Below, in pieces: positions 19,383 through 27,393 of a stretch of DNA of 64,000 nt. The notes beneath the pieces were generated by a model, which worked only from the letters and a program-made list of their open reading frames with translations, was not told the origin of the DNA and did not search any database. The translations under genes and the position numbers were made by a program. The stretch is taken from assembly GCF_002277025.1 (NCBI RefSeq), contig NZ_NIWD01000013.1, positions 62,001 through 126,000 on the forward strand. The letters are read 5' to 3'. Source of the DNA: Sphingopyxis sp. GW247-27LB (GTDB taxonomy: Bacteria > Pseudomonadota > Alphaproteobacteria > Sphingomonadales > Sphingomonadaceae). The stretch's first letter is position 1. Each line of letters begins with the position of its first letter.

Positions 19383-20078
19383 CTAAAGCGGACGGGCATA
19401 TTCACCAATGACGCGCGCAACGGCGATATGCTGATCCTCTTCCTGCCCGAGATCACGGGCCGTAACGACCTCCTCCCCGTCACCCGTCTCGCGAAGTGAA
19501 AATCGCGCCATGATGACGCCGCCATTGACACGGAAGAGATAGTAAGCGCCGTGGATCATCCGCTCTCCTGGGCGATAGTCCTTGCAGAATAGCATCGCGC
19601 CCGTGTCAATTCCCAGCGCGTCATTTCGAGTTGGAGAGCGCGCCATCCAGATGCCCGTCGTGTCGCCGAGGCTGGAATATAGCCAGTCCTTGCGCATGCG
19701 AGTGGTCGTAATCGGATCGAGTTTTCCCAGCTCGTCAATCTCGTAAGTCGAATATTCGGGAACATCGACCCAATCGGCTTCGTTGGCGTCGATCAAACTG
19801 GGCTTCGACGCTGAAATACGGCCGTCGATCAGGAACTCAACGGTGGTTTCCAAGGCTCTCGCGATCTTGACCGCGTTGTCGGCCCTAGAAATGCCTCGCT
19901 GCACATAATCGCTGAGCGTGCTGGCGGGAATCCCGGTTTGTGCCGCCAGCCATCCGAAATCTCGCTCCGCCAATAACGCGACAATCCGCTTTCCAACCGA
20001 ATTTTCGGTTTGAACGGGTTGACGGCGCCGTTTCTTAACTATATCCGAGTTTTCGTTACGAACTTTCGGGCTTACCAT
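19383..20078 (-). CDS. c-type phage repressor, HTH plus S24-like C-terminal domain
   Basis: A 231-residue protein. Residues 24-75 form an XRE helix-turn-helix (VALLAERDFGWLAAQTGIPA then STLSDYVQRGISRADNAVKI). The C-terminal half has the LexA/S24 fold: a serine-containing start ARSPTRNDALGIDTGAML, then DYRPGERMIHGAYYLFRVNG and a final VIGEYARPL. It maintains lysogeny by shutting the rightward early promoter. The longest start, ATG 20078, is only one base from the divergent start of the next gene, so the real start may be internal; the basic, low-complexity first 20 residues fit that doubt. Confidence 0.85.
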   Translation of the reverse strand: MVSPKVRNENSDIVKKRRRQPVQTENSVGKRIVALLAERDFGWLAAQTGIPASTLSDYVQRGISRADNAVKIARALETTVEFLIDGRISASKPSLIDANEADWVDVPEYSTYEIDELGKLDPITTTRMRKDWLYSSLGDTTGIWMARSPTRNDALGIDTGAMLFCKDYRPGERMIHGAYYLFRVNGGVIMARFSLRETGDGEEVVTARDLGQEEDQHIAVARVIGEYARPL

Positions 20079-20079
20079 A
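20001..20079. promoter_or_regulatory. Early operator/promoter region between repressor and Ner-like gene
   Basis: TTGACG (20019-20024) and TATATC (20040-20045) make a possible rightward early promoter with a short 15-base spacer, inside the 5' part of the repressor frame. Three related direct repeats, ATTTTCGGTTTGAAC, GTTTTCGTTACGAAC and ACTTTCGGGCTTAC, begin at 20001, 20049 and 20062. They are candidate repressor or Ner operators. Confidence 0.4.
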
Positions 20080-20328
20080 ATGTCACTCGCTCAAATGCAC
20101 CGGGAAGACATCAAGGCCGCACTTCGCAAGAAGTATGGCACGATCCGGCAATTCGAAATCGACCATGACCTTTCGAGGGGCGCGGTTCACGAGGTTCTCC
20201 GCAATCGCCGCTGGGCCAGGGTCGAGCGCGCGATTGCCGAGGCTCTCGGTGTCTCCGATTCTCAATCCGAAAAAACGGATAGCAGCCGAATGGCCGGCGC
20301 GCACGGTCTAAGTGCGGAGGCCAAATAG
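20080..20328 (+). CDS. Ner-like early regulator (Nlp/SfsB family)
   Basis: An 82-residue DNA-binding protein. REDIKAALRKKYGTIRQFEI is followed by DHDLSRGAVHEVLRNRRWAR and VERAIAEALG, the plan of Mu Ner and bacterial Nlp proteins, which block the repressor and early promoters during lytic growth. Start at ATG 20080 or, with little RBS support for either, ATG 20095. It is the first rightward gene, with the ParB-like gene beginning two bases after its stop. Confidence 0.8.
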   Translation: MSLAQMHREDIKAALRKKYGTIRQFEIDHDLSRGAVHEVLRNRRWARVERAIAEALGVSDSQSEKTDSSRMAGAHGLSAEAK

Positions 20329-20330
20329 GC

Positions 20331-21587
20331 ATGGCCTCGAAACCGAAAGACGCTGCGCCGGTCGTTGACCAGGTGCTGGAGCTGGACCCCGATGCCATCG
20401 ACGCGTCGGGCCGGATCGGCTTCTTCTTCCCCGAGAAGGCCGAGGCCTATGCCGCGCTGATCCAGCAGGATGGGCAGCGGACGCCGATCACGGTTCGGCG
20501 AAACGGCACCCGGGCGAAGCAGCCCTGGACGCTGGTTGCCGGGCGGCATCGGCACGCGGCCTGCGCCATCGCGGGCATCAAGGTTCGGGCGCTGGTCGTC
20601 AGCGGCGAGGATGCCGAGCTACGCGCCGTGCAGGCGAGCGAAAATCTCGACCGGCGCGATTTGGTGCCGCTGGAGCGCGCCATGTTCGTCGCCGCCGTAG
20701 CCGATGCGGCAAAGGCTCGCCTTCGCGCCCTGCACGGCGGGAAGTCCCAACAGCAAATCGCCGCTGAAATCGGCGCGTCTGAGCGCGCGGTCAAAATGAC
20801 CGAACGCTCAAACGGGCGTTCCGACATTTTGTCGCAGCGCTCGAACGAAAATGGAGAGGGCCCCGGCATACGTTCGGTCAGAACGACCGAGCGTATGGAC
20901 AAGGTCCAGTTTACCCCGGTCGAGAAGGCGGACGCCGACGCTGAGCACGCGCGCGAGGCTCTGGCGACGGCCTACCGATGGAGCGATGCCGCCGCCGCCG
21001 CGTGCGGCATGGGTGTCGAAAGCCTCAAGCGTTCCCTCCGCATCTTCCGCATCATAGTCGAGCCGAACCGCGACCTGATGGACGCGATCAAGGACCATCC
21101 CGTCGCGGCGAACGCGAGCGCGCTGCTCGCGATCTGCGCGAAGGGCAACGACCCGGCGAACGTCCGCGCCATCCTGGAATGGCTGATCGCGCATCCCGAG
21201 GCGAGGACAGCGGACGAGGCGATCGTCGCGCTGGAGCTGGCGCCAAGCAAGGGCGGCGGTGCGGCCGCGGCGCCCGACGCCAAGCGGCTGTCGGCCTTTA
21301 TCGGCACGTTCGGGCGGATGCCGCTCGCGGAGAAGAAGGGCGCGCTGGGCCAGCTGGGCCAGATGCTGCCCGCTGGGTTCGAGATCGTCGAAAAGGGGCA
21401 GGCGCCCGTCGGCGACGCGTCCGTCCGCGTGATGCGCGGCGCTCTGCGCGTCGCCGCCGATCTGATCGCCAAGCTGTCGGACGGCGAGCCCGTCGACGAC
21501 GACGAAATTCGCCAAGCCCGAGAAGCAACCGAGGTCGCGCTGGACCGCGCGGCTCGGCTCGGATCGACCAAGGGAGAGAAGGCATGA
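20331..21587 (+). CDS. ParB-like nuclease/CTPase-domain protein
   Basis: A 418-residue protein. Residues 15-110 form a ParB/Srx fold domain, including LVAGRHRHAACAIAGIKVRA and QASENLDRRDLVPLERAMFV. A helix-turn-helix follows (GKSQQQIAAEIGASERAVKM, residues 138-157). The next 45 residues are polar linker whose DNA holds three palindromes. The rest is helical. ParB-like proteins occur early in other alphaproteobacterial Mu-like phages, such as RcapMu. Roles could be segregation, regulation (as for VirB or Noc) or helping transposition. Its stop overlaps the next start (ATGA). Confidence 0.75.
   Translation: MASKPKDAAPVVDQVLELDPDAIDASGRIGFFFPEKAEAYAALIQQDGQRTPITVRRNGTRAKQPWTLVAGRHRHAACAIAGIKVRALVVSGEDAELRAVQASENLDRRDLVPLERAMFVAAVADAAKARLRALHGGKSQQQIAAEIGASERAVKMTERSNGRSDILSQRSNENGEGPGIRSVRTTERMDKVQFTPVEKADADAEHAREALATAYRWSDAAAAACGMGVESLKRSLRIFRIIVEPNRDLMDAIKDHPVAANASALLAICAKGNDPANVRAILEWLIAHPEARTADEAIVALELAPSKGGGAAAAPDAKRLSAFIGTFGRMPLAEKKGALGQLGQMLPAGFEIVEKGQAPVGDASVRVMRGALRVAADLIAKLSDGEPVDDDEIRQAREATEVALDRAARLGSTKGEKA
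20781..20896. promoter_or_regulatory. Cluster of three ParB-site-like palindromes inside the ParB-like gene
   Basis: Site 1 (20781-20809) is GAGCG-CG-CGGTCA-AAA-TGACCG-AA-CGCTC. Site 2 (20816-20835) is GCGTTCCGACATTTTGTCGC with core CGACA-TTT-TGTCG. Site 3 (20868-20896) is ATACGTTCGGTC-AGAAC-GACCGAGCGTAT, where 11 of 12 arm bases pair. Centres are about 33 and 54 bases apart. A fourth site lies at 19287-19306. All fall in the linker-coding part of the gene. Confidence 0.65.
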
Positions 21588-21892
21588 CCGAGCAATCAGA
21601 AGGCTGGCGCGCGGGCGATCTGGCCGTGTGCATCAGCAATATCGGATGGTGGAACGAAACGACCCATGAAGCCGCCGACGGCCCCGAGGCTGAACAGGTG
21701 GTGCGGGTGCGCAAGGTCTATGTCGGCATTGCCGAATATGGTCCCGGCGAGCCGGGGCTGGAGTTCGATGAGTGGCCGAACGAGGTCTATCCGGCGCGAT
21801 CCTTCGACAGGATCAATCCCGACCACACCGCTGCCGATGACGCTGAGATCGTCGCGCTGATCAAGAGCGTGAGCGTGAGGGCGCGGGCATGA
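21584..21892 (+). CDS. Hypothetical 102-residue early protein
   Basis: Starts at ATG 21584, overlapping the ParB-like stop. It reads MTEQSEGWRAGDLAVCISNI, followed by acidic segments and YVGIAEYGPGEPGLEFDEWP, an SH3-like all-beta pattern seen in several uncharacterised phage proteins. Its end overlaps the next ATG by four bases. Function unknown. Confidence 0.65.
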   Translation: MTEQSEGWRAGDLAVCISNIGWWNETTHEAADGPEAEQVVRVRKVYVGIAEYGPGEPGLEFDEWPNEVYPARSFDRINPDHTAADDAEIVALIKSVSVRARA

Positions 21893-22266
21893 GCGCGCAC
21901 GATCATCTGACCTATCGCGTTCGCATCCTGCCGCATCAGCTTGCCGCCGCGCGGGCGCGGGTGGCGCAGCTGGAGCGCGAGGCGATCCGCTACGGCTTCA
22001 TCGACCTGCTGGTCCAGGCGCCCGGCGCCGGACGCTACGACCCCGCGTCGATCGTCGACAGCGACCCGGTCATCGGCACCTACGCCGCGCCTGAATGGCG
22101 CGAGCTGAGCGAGGATGGGCAGGACTGGGTTGCCGCCATCATTCGCGAGACGCTGGCCCGCGCGGGCCGCACCGACCTTCCCCCTAGCTCCGGCCTTCCC
22201 CCTCTCAGCCGGAGCGGCGCCGTGCGTGATTGCCCCACGCACGGCGCCACCCTGGGGGAGCGCTGA
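21889..22266 (+). CDS. Hypothetical 125-residue early protein
   Basis: The N-terminus has a coiled-coil-like helix (QLAAARARVAQLEREAIRYG) and the middle an acidic segment WRELSEDGQDWVAAIIRETL; the last 30 residues are Pro/Ser-rich and probably disordered. ATGA overlap at the start supports translation. No family recognised. Confidence 0.6.
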   Translation: MSAHDHLTYRVRILPHQLAAARARVAQLEREAIRYGFIDLLVQAPGAGRYDPASIVDSDPVIGTYAAPEWRELSEDGQDWVAAIIRETLARAGRTDLPPSSGLPPLSRSGAVRDCPTHGATLGER

Positions 22267-22267
22267 C

Positions 22268-22369
22268 ATGTCGGCGCACATGATGATCAACCTCGCGTTC
22301 GTCGCGGTCGGCTTCGTCGGCCTGTCGGTGATCGTCTGGTCGCTGCTCGACACGCCGGGGAAGGTGTGA
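22268..22369 (+). CDS. 33-residue single-span membrane peptide
   Basis: ATG 22268 opens MSAHMMINLAFVAVGFVGLS followed by VIVWSLLDTPGKV: one hydrophobic helix and a short charged tail. It lies one base after the previous stop, and its stop overlaps the next ATG (TGATG). Support is context only. Confidence 0.5.
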   Translation: MSAHMMINLAFVAVGFVGLSVIVWSLLDTPGKV

Positions 22370-22596
22370 TGGGCAATCTTCGTCCCGCCCCTGCCGCGCT
22401 GACGCCGCCGCGCGTCGACCGGCTACTCGTCGCGCTCGACGCGCGCGACGGCTTGCCGATCCTGCGCACGCTGGGCCTGACGGCCGAGGAGATCGCGGCG
22501 ATCGGGCGCATCGCCCGCAAGCGCGGCGTGCGGCCGATCGACATTGCGGCGACGCTGCTGCGCGCGGCGCTGGAAGCGGTGGAGCGCGCGGGCTGA
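22369..22596 (+). CDS. Hypothetical 75-residue early protein
   Basis: ATG 22369 was chosen over the GTG one codon upstream because it forms the TGATG overlap with the previous gene. The protein has a helical core, LGLTAEEIAAIGRIARKRGV followed by RPIDIAATLLRAALEAVERA, that looks like a small HTH or RHH-type fold. Function unknown. Confidence 0.6.
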   Translation: MGNLRPAPAALTPPRVDRLLVALDARDGLPILRTLGLTAEEIAAIGRIARKRGVRPIDIAATLLRAALEAVERAG

Positions 22597-23069
22597 TGGC
22601 GAAGGCACGCGCCTCCAATCAGCTGGCGTTCTCTTTCGAGGCGCCGAAGCCGGCGACGCTCCCCGCGGCGCTGGCCGGGATGGACGCGCGCGTCGCGCGG
22701 ACGGTCGGCGAGGCGCTGGCCAGCGCGATGGCGAACGGAAAGCCGCGCGAGGTCATCGCGGCGGAAATGGGCGTGCTGCTCAACGAGGCGATCACCGACG
22801 ACATGCTCAACGCATGGTCGGCGCCCAGCAAGGGCAAGCACAACATCAGCTTCGCCCGCATGTGCGCGCTGATCGCGGTGACCAAGCGGTTCGACCTGCT
22901 CGACCGCGAACTGCGCGCCATCGGCGTCGCCGTGCTGCGGGGACCCGAACTCAACACGGCCCGGCTGGGCCACCTGAAAGTCAAGATCGCCGAACTCCAG
23001 GCCGAGGCGCGTGGCCTCGAACGCATGGGGCTGGCGCAGCCAATCGAAAGAGGGGGAGAAACATGCTGA
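22596..23069 (+). CDS. Hypothetical 157-residue protein upstream of the transposase
   Basis: It has the pattern NEAITDDMLNAWSAPSKGKH and ISFARMCALIAVTKRFDLLD, followed by a long helix with leucine repeats (HLKVKIAELQAEARGLERMG). Proteins of this kind are common just before the transposase in Mu-like phages and are unassigned. Start ATG 22596 overlaps the upstream TGA, and its last seven bases overlap the transposase start. Confidence 0.7.
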   Translation: MAKARASNQLAFSFEAPKPATLPAALAGMDARVARTVGEALASAMANGKPREVIAAEMGVLLNEAITDDMLNAWSAPSKGKHNISFARMCALIAVTKRFDLLDRELRAIGVAVLRGPELNTARLGHLKVKIAELQAEARGLERMGLAQPIERGGETC

Positions 23070-25033
23070 TCCACGACAAGCTGTGGTTCACCGCGGCCGA
23101 GCTGGCCGAGCTGCAACTGGCGGGCCTGCCGAAGCGCAAGCGCGAGATCAATCGGCTGGCGGCGGTGGAGAATTGGGCGGTCGCGGTCAGCGATGCCGGG
23201 GCGCCGCTGGCGCGGCGGCATTCGGGCCGGGGCGGCGGCTTCACCTATCACGCGTCGCTGCTCCCCGCCGCGGCGCGCGCCGATCTGGTGCAGAAGGGGC
23301 TGACGGGCGGGCAAGCCGCGGTTGAGGCGGGCAATTGCAACGACGCGTCGAACCTGTGGCATTGGCTGGGGCGCCAGCCGGAGAGCGTGCGCGCCGAGGC
23401 GCAGCGGCGGACCAGCATCCTGGCCTGCGTCGACATGTTCGAGGCCGCGGGCATGACGCGATCGGCGGCGATCGCGGCGGTCGCCGAGGCCGAGAATATC
23501 AGCACCGGCACGCTGTGGAACTGGCTGCGCCTGGTTAGCGGGGTCGCGGTGTCCGAACGGCTCCCTCTGCTCGCCCCGCGGCGCGCGGGCGGCGGCATAG
23601 AGGCCGAGGTTGACCCGACGCTATGGCAGGAGCTGCTGTCGGACTATCTGCGCCTGTCCGGCCCCAGCTGGTCGACCTGCTACGAGCGGATCGCCGCCAA
23701 GGCGAAAGCGCAAGGGATCGCGCTGCCGCATTCGCGGACGCTGTGGCGCAAGTTCAAGAAGGAAGTGCCGGAGCAGGTCGCGACGCTGCGCCGCAAGGGC
23801 GAGGAAGCGTTGCGGGGCATGCTGCCCGCGCAAATCCGATCGGTCGCCGAGTTGCAGGCGATGGACCTCGTCAATATCGACGGCCACCGCTGCGACGTCT
23901 TCGTCCGCATGCCCGACGGGCGGATCATCCGCCCGACGATGATCGCGATCCAGGACGTCTATTCGCGCAAGTTCCTTAGCTGGCGTTTCGCCGAAACCGA
24001 GGACATGGTCACGGCGCGGCTGGTGTTTGCCGACCTGTTCGCGAAATGGGGCATCCCCAAGGGGCTGCTGACCGACAACGGCCGCGCCTTCGCCTCGAAA
24101 TGGCTGACGGGCGGCGCGAAGACGCGCTTCCGCTTCAAGGTGCGCGACGAGGACCCGACCGGGCTGCTCGTCGCGCTGGGCATCACGATCCATTGGGCGA
24201 AGCCCTATCGCGGCCAGTCGAAGCCGATCGAACGCGGTTTCCGCGATCTGTGCGACGCGATCGCCAAGCATCCGGCGTTCGAGGGCGCCTACACCGGCAA
24301 CCGCCCCGACGCGAAGCCGGAGAACTACGGTAGCAAGGCGGTCGATTTCGAGACGTTCCAGCAGGTCTGGAACGCGGGGATGGACGCGCACAACCGCAAG
24401 CTGGGGCGCCGCAGCGAAATGGCGGGCGGGCGGCTGAGCTTCGATCAGGTGTTCGAGGAAAGCTATGCGCGGGCGGCGATCGGCAAGGCGACCGACGAGC
24501 AGCTGCGCATGGCGCTGCTCGCCGCCGATCAGGTTCGCACCGACCGGAAGACGGGCGGAATCAACCTGGCCGGCAACCGCTATTGGGCGCCCGAGCTGAG
24601 CGAGATCGCGGGGCAGCTCGTCACGGTTCGCTTCGATCCAGAGCAGCTTCACGCGCCGATCCACGTCTATGACCGCGCGGGCCGGTTCCTGGTCACCGCG
24701 CCTTTGTGGGAAGCGACGGGCTTCCTCGACATGGCGGCGGCGAAGAAGCGGCAGCGGCTGGAGCGGAACTGGAAGAAATCGGCGAAGGCGGCGACCGAAG
24801 CGCTCGACCTGCTCAGCGCCGACGAACTGGTGGCGCGCCTGCCCGATTACGACGGCGAGGAAGCCGTGCCGAAGCCCGGCGCCGCGCGGATGGTCCGGCA
24901 CCGCGGCAACACCGTCGCCCAGCTGAAAGCCGTCTCACAAGCCGCTGAGAGGCCGCTGAGCACCCCCCAGGCCGAAGCAACGATCGACCGCTTCGCGCGC
25001 GCCGCCGAGCGGCACCTGCGCGCGATCGATTAA
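23063..25033 (+). CDS. Mu-type DDE transposase (MuA homologue)
   Basis: 656 residues, against 663 for MuA. The frame is open well upstream, but ATG 23063, with AGGGGGAG before it, gives the expected winged-helix start MLIHDKLWFTAAELAELQLA. The catalytic core carries D273 (NIDGHRCD), D338 (LLTDNGRAF) and E390 (KPIERGFRDL), close to D269, D336 and E392 of MuA. The basic C-terminal part likely contacts MuB. It cuts and joins the phage ends during integration and replicative transposition. Two copies of the CTCAGCGGC motif lie near its 3' end. Confidence 0.96.
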   Translation: MLIHDKLWFTAAELAELQLAGLPKRKREINRLAAVENWAVAVSDAGAPLARRHSGRGGGFTYHASLLPAAARADLVQKGLTGGQAAVEAGNCNDASNLWHWLGRQPESVRAEAQRRTSILACVDMFEAAGMTRSAAIAAVAEAENISTGTLWNWLRLVSGVAVSERLPLLAPRRAGGGIEAEVDPTLWQELLSDYLRLSGPSWSTCYERIAAKAKAQGIALPHSRTLWRKFKKEVPEQVATLRRKGEEALRGMLPAQIRSVAELQAMDLVNIDGHRCDVFVRMPDGRIIRPTMIAIQDVYSRKFLSWRFAETEDMVTARLVFADLFAKWGIPKGLLTDNGRAFASKWLTGGAKTRFRFKVRDEDPTGLLVALGITIHWAKPYRGQSKPIERGFRDLCDAIAKHPAFEGAYTGNRPDAKPENYGSKAVDFETFQQVWNAGMDAHNRKLGRRSEMAGGRLSFDQVFEESYARAAIGKATDEQLRMALLAADQVRTDRKTGGINLAGNRYWAPELSEIAGQLVTVRFDPEQLHAPIHVYDRAGRFLVTAPLWEATGFLDMAAAKKRQRLERNWKKSAKAATEALDLLSADELVARLPDYDGEEAVPKPGAARMVRHRGNTVAQLKAVSQAAERPLSTPQAEATIDRFARAAERHLRAID

Positions 25034-25046
25034 GAGGAGAGAGCAA

Positions 25047-26036
25047 GTGAACAACCCAGAGGATTTTCCGGTCGACGAAGCGGAACTGCGTGAATGGCTG
25101 AACGAACGACGGGCCACCACCGGCCTGTCGTGGAAGGCGCTGGCCGAAGAAAGCGGGATTTCCCAAGGCACGCTGTCGACTTGGGGTCCGGGCACCTATG
25201 CCGGAAACAGCCAAAATATCGCGAAGAAGGTCTTCAAATACCGACAGATGCTGGACAGCCAGGCGGCGCGCGCCACGGACGCCGCCAACGCAGGGCTCAG
25301 CAACGCGCCGACCTATATCCAGACACCGACCGGAGCACGGCTTCGCGGGTTGATGGTCACCGCTCACAGCGGGCAAATGACCTATGCGGCGACCGGGCCG
25401 GGCACCGGCAAGACGATGGAGGCGCAGCATTATTGCGCCAGCGCGTCGAACGCCTTCATGGTCACGATGAAGCCGACGACGAAAACGCTGACCGCCATGC
25501 TCGGCGAAGTCATCCGCGCTATGGGTGGCCGTTCGGGAACGAGCTGGGCGCGGCAGATGTCGGCGCAGGTGATCGACATGGTGAAGGGGCGCCCCTGCCT
25601 GCTGATCGTCGATGAAGCGAATTATCTGGAGTTCGAGGCGCTGGAGGAGCTGCGCGCTTGGCATGATATCGCCGGCCTCGGCATCTGCCTGCTCGGCAAT
25701 GAGGAACTGCATGCGACGATCCGCGGGTCGGTGCGCACCGGGCGGCACAGCTTTGCGCGCCTGAACCGCCGGATCGCAATGAGCCATGTCCAGGACATGC
25801 CGCTCGACGGCGATATCGCCGCCTATCTGGATGCATGGCGCATCGAGAATGCCGAGCAGCGCTCGCTGCTGATGCGCGTCGGGCGCACCGCAGGGACGGG
25901 CGGCCTGGGCGAGATCAGCCAGATCATCAGCAATGCGTCGCTACTCGCTCTCGAAGACGGGCAGGCGCTTTCGCACGGCCATCTGCGCGAGGCGATGGCC
26001 GCGCGCGCCACAAGCCATCTGCGGCTCGCATCCTGA
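25047..26036 (+). CDS. Transposition target-delivery ATPase (MuB homologue)
   Basis: 329 residues, compared with 312 for MuB. An N-terminal HTH (WKALAEESGISQGTLSTW, residues 29-46) precedes an AAA+ domain with Walker A GPGTGKT at 117-123 and Walker B LLIVDEAN near residue 189. It binds target DNA in an ATP-dependent way, brings it to the transposase and gives immunity to insertion near self. It follows the transposase with a 13-base gap that contains AAGAGGAGAG, its ribosome site. Confidence 0.95.
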   Translation: MNNPEDFPVDEAELREWLNERRATTGLSWKALAEESGISQGTLSTWGPGTYAGNSQNIAKKVFKYRQMLDSQAARATDAANAGLSNAPTYIQTPTGARLRGLMVTAHSGQMTYAATGPGTGKTMEAQHYCASASNAFMVTMKPTTKTLTAMLGEVIRAMGGRSGTSWARQMSAQVIDMVKGRPCLLIVDEANYLEFEALEELRAWHDIAGLGICLLGNEELHATIRGSVRTGRHSFARLNRRIAMSHVQDMPLDGDIAAYLDAWRIENAEQRSLLMRVGRTAGTGGLGEISQIISNASLLALEDGQALSHGHLREAMAARATSHLRLAS

Positions 26037-26059
26037 CCTTTCAACCCGAGGAGACTGAC

Positions 26060-26713
26060 ATGAACGACATGACCAAAATCGCGAGCGCGCACCCGGCGAC
26101 GATCGACGTCGGCGGCAAGCCCTATCTGCGCGACGCCAAGGGCAATCTCGTCCCGGTAGAGACGGTGAAGGCGACCGACCTGCTGATGGACGAAACGGTG
26201 CGCAAGATCATGGGCTTTGCCCGCGAGCTGTCGGCGCAGATGGGCCGCTTCAAGGGGCACACGTTCGAGGACGTCAACGCGCTCCAGGCGCTGTTCCGGC
26301 AGGAATATGACGCGCCGCTGGGCGGGGCGAAGGGCAACATCACCCTGACGACGTTCGACGGGCTGGAAAAGGTGCAGGTGCAGGTCGCCGACCTGATCGA
26401 GTTCGGCCCCGAGCTGCAAGCCGCGAAGGCGCTGATCGACGAATGCCTGGTCGACTGGTCGGCCGACAGCCACGCGGCCTTGCGCGCGCTGGTCAGCCGC
26501 GTGTTCAGCGTCGAGAAGGAAGGCCATATCAACCGCGCCGAGCTGTTCATGCTGATGCGGTTCGAGATCGACGACGAACGCTGGCAGCGCGCGATGAAGG
26601 CGATCCGCGACAGCATCCGCGTCATCGGATCGAAGGCCTATGTCCGCTTCTATGAGCGCGGCGGTGCCGACGAGCCGTGGCAGACGATCAGCATCGACTT
26701 GGCGAGGGTGTGA
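26060..26713 (+). CDS. DUF3164 family phage protein
   Basis: 217 residues starting at ATG 26060 behind GAGGAG. The opening IDVGGKPYLRDAKGNLVPVE, the helical middle, and the end NRAELFMLMRFEIDDERWQR then AMKAIRDSIRVIGSKAYVRF are hallmarks of DUF3164, a family found in nearly all Mu-like phages after B. Function is not established. It overlaps the next frame by TGATG. Confidence 0.85.
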   Translation: MNDMTKIASAHPATIDVGGKPYLRDAKGNLVPVETVKATDLLMDETVRKIMGFARELSAQMGRFKGHTFEDVNALQALFRQEYDAPLGGAKGNITLTTFDGLEKVQVQVADLIEFGPELQAAKALIDECLVDWSADSHAALRALVSRVFSVEKEGHINRAELFMLMRFEIDDERWQRAMKAIRDSIRVIGSKAYVRFYERGGADEPWQTISIDLARV

Positions 26714-26930
26714 TGGGCGCGCGCGTCGTGGCGATCGCGCCGATGATCCGGGGCGGGGCGGCTACCGCATTCCGGTGGCGGCGCCGGCCTTCGGTCCCGG
26801 TCTATGCGATCGACCGTCCGAACCGCTGTCCCGACTGCCACGGCGAGGCGTTCTTCGTCGGCGCATCACGGCCGAATGCGCCGGGTGCGGCCTGCCGCTG
26901 GTCATCGTCTCGCTGCGGAGGCCGTCGTGA
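26713..26930 (+). pseudogene. Zinc-ribbon protein gene with an apparent one-base deletion
   Basis: Translation from ATG 26713 gives a good start, then NRCPDCHGEAFFVG, and then loses sense. One frame over, the sequence continues ITAECAGCGLPLVIVSLRRP and stops at 26930, where TGA overlaps the next GTG. The gene length is 218 bases; one added base near 26860 (GGCGCATC instead of GGCCGCATC) makes 219 and joins both CxxC pairs into one 72-residue zinc ribbon. Either the phage gene is dead or there is a sequencing error. Confidence 0.7.
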
Positions 26931-27208
26931 GCGACGTCGCCCGCCTTCGCTATGCGACCAACAGGCCGATCGGCGACGACGGGCTCAACGACAATGAGCG
27001 CCGCGTTCTCGACCTGTGGGACGCCTATGTCCCCGCGGCCAAGATCGTGGATCAGACGGGGCTGTCGCGCGAGTTCGTCAGCCAGGTGCTGTCCGAGTTC
27101 TCCGTCACGGCGCTGGAGCCGTGGAAGGTCGACGCGGCGCAGGGCTCGGCGGCGCTGGTCGCAGCGCTCACCGCGCGCTTTCCCCATCGCTGCGGCGCCG
27201 CGTCGTGA
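26927..27208 (+). CDS. Small HTH-like phage protein, paralogue 1
   Basis: 93 residues from GTG 26927, which overlaps the previous TGA. It contains NRPIGDDGLNDNERRVLDLW, then a likely helix-turn-helix (AAKIVDQTGLSREFVSQVLS) and ends FPHRCGAAS. The protein coded at 27393-27665 has the same frame of conserved residues. DNA binding is likely; the target is unknown. Confidence 0.65.
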   Translation: MSDVARLRYATNRPIGDDGLNDNERRVLDLWDAYVPAAKIVDQTGLSREFVSQVLSEFSVTALEPWKVDAAQGSAALVAALTARFPHRCGAAS

Positions 27209-27393
27209 CACCGAACCCCGGCCATCTGCCGCCCGACGCGGAAGGCAAGCGTGTGATCGTGCAGCTGGCCGAGGGTTCGATCTGCGGGCGCGAGCCCGTG
27301 TCGCCGACCGCGCCGCGCGGCTGGGCGGCGGAAAGCGCCCGGTGGTCGCTGACCGGGCATCCCTTCGACATCGCTTTCTACGAGGTGCTTTGA
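27205..27393 (+). CDS. Hypothetical 62-residue protein
   Basis: GTG 27205 overlaps the stop before it, and its own stop overlaps the next start (TGATG). It contains KRVIVQLAEGSICGREPVSP and ends FDIAFYEVL. Lying between two paralogous HTH-like genes, it is supported by the tight spacing only. Confidence 0.5.
   Translation: MTPNPGHLPPDAEGKRVIVQLAEGSICGREPVSPTAPRGWAAESARWSLTGHPFDIAFYEVL

Noticed and set aside
23063..25033. Idea that the transposase gene is an ordinary insertion sequence
   Set aside because: Length, winged-helix N-terminus, DDE spacing and the MuB gene behind it show a Mu-type transposase of the whole phage; no IS ends lie around the gene.
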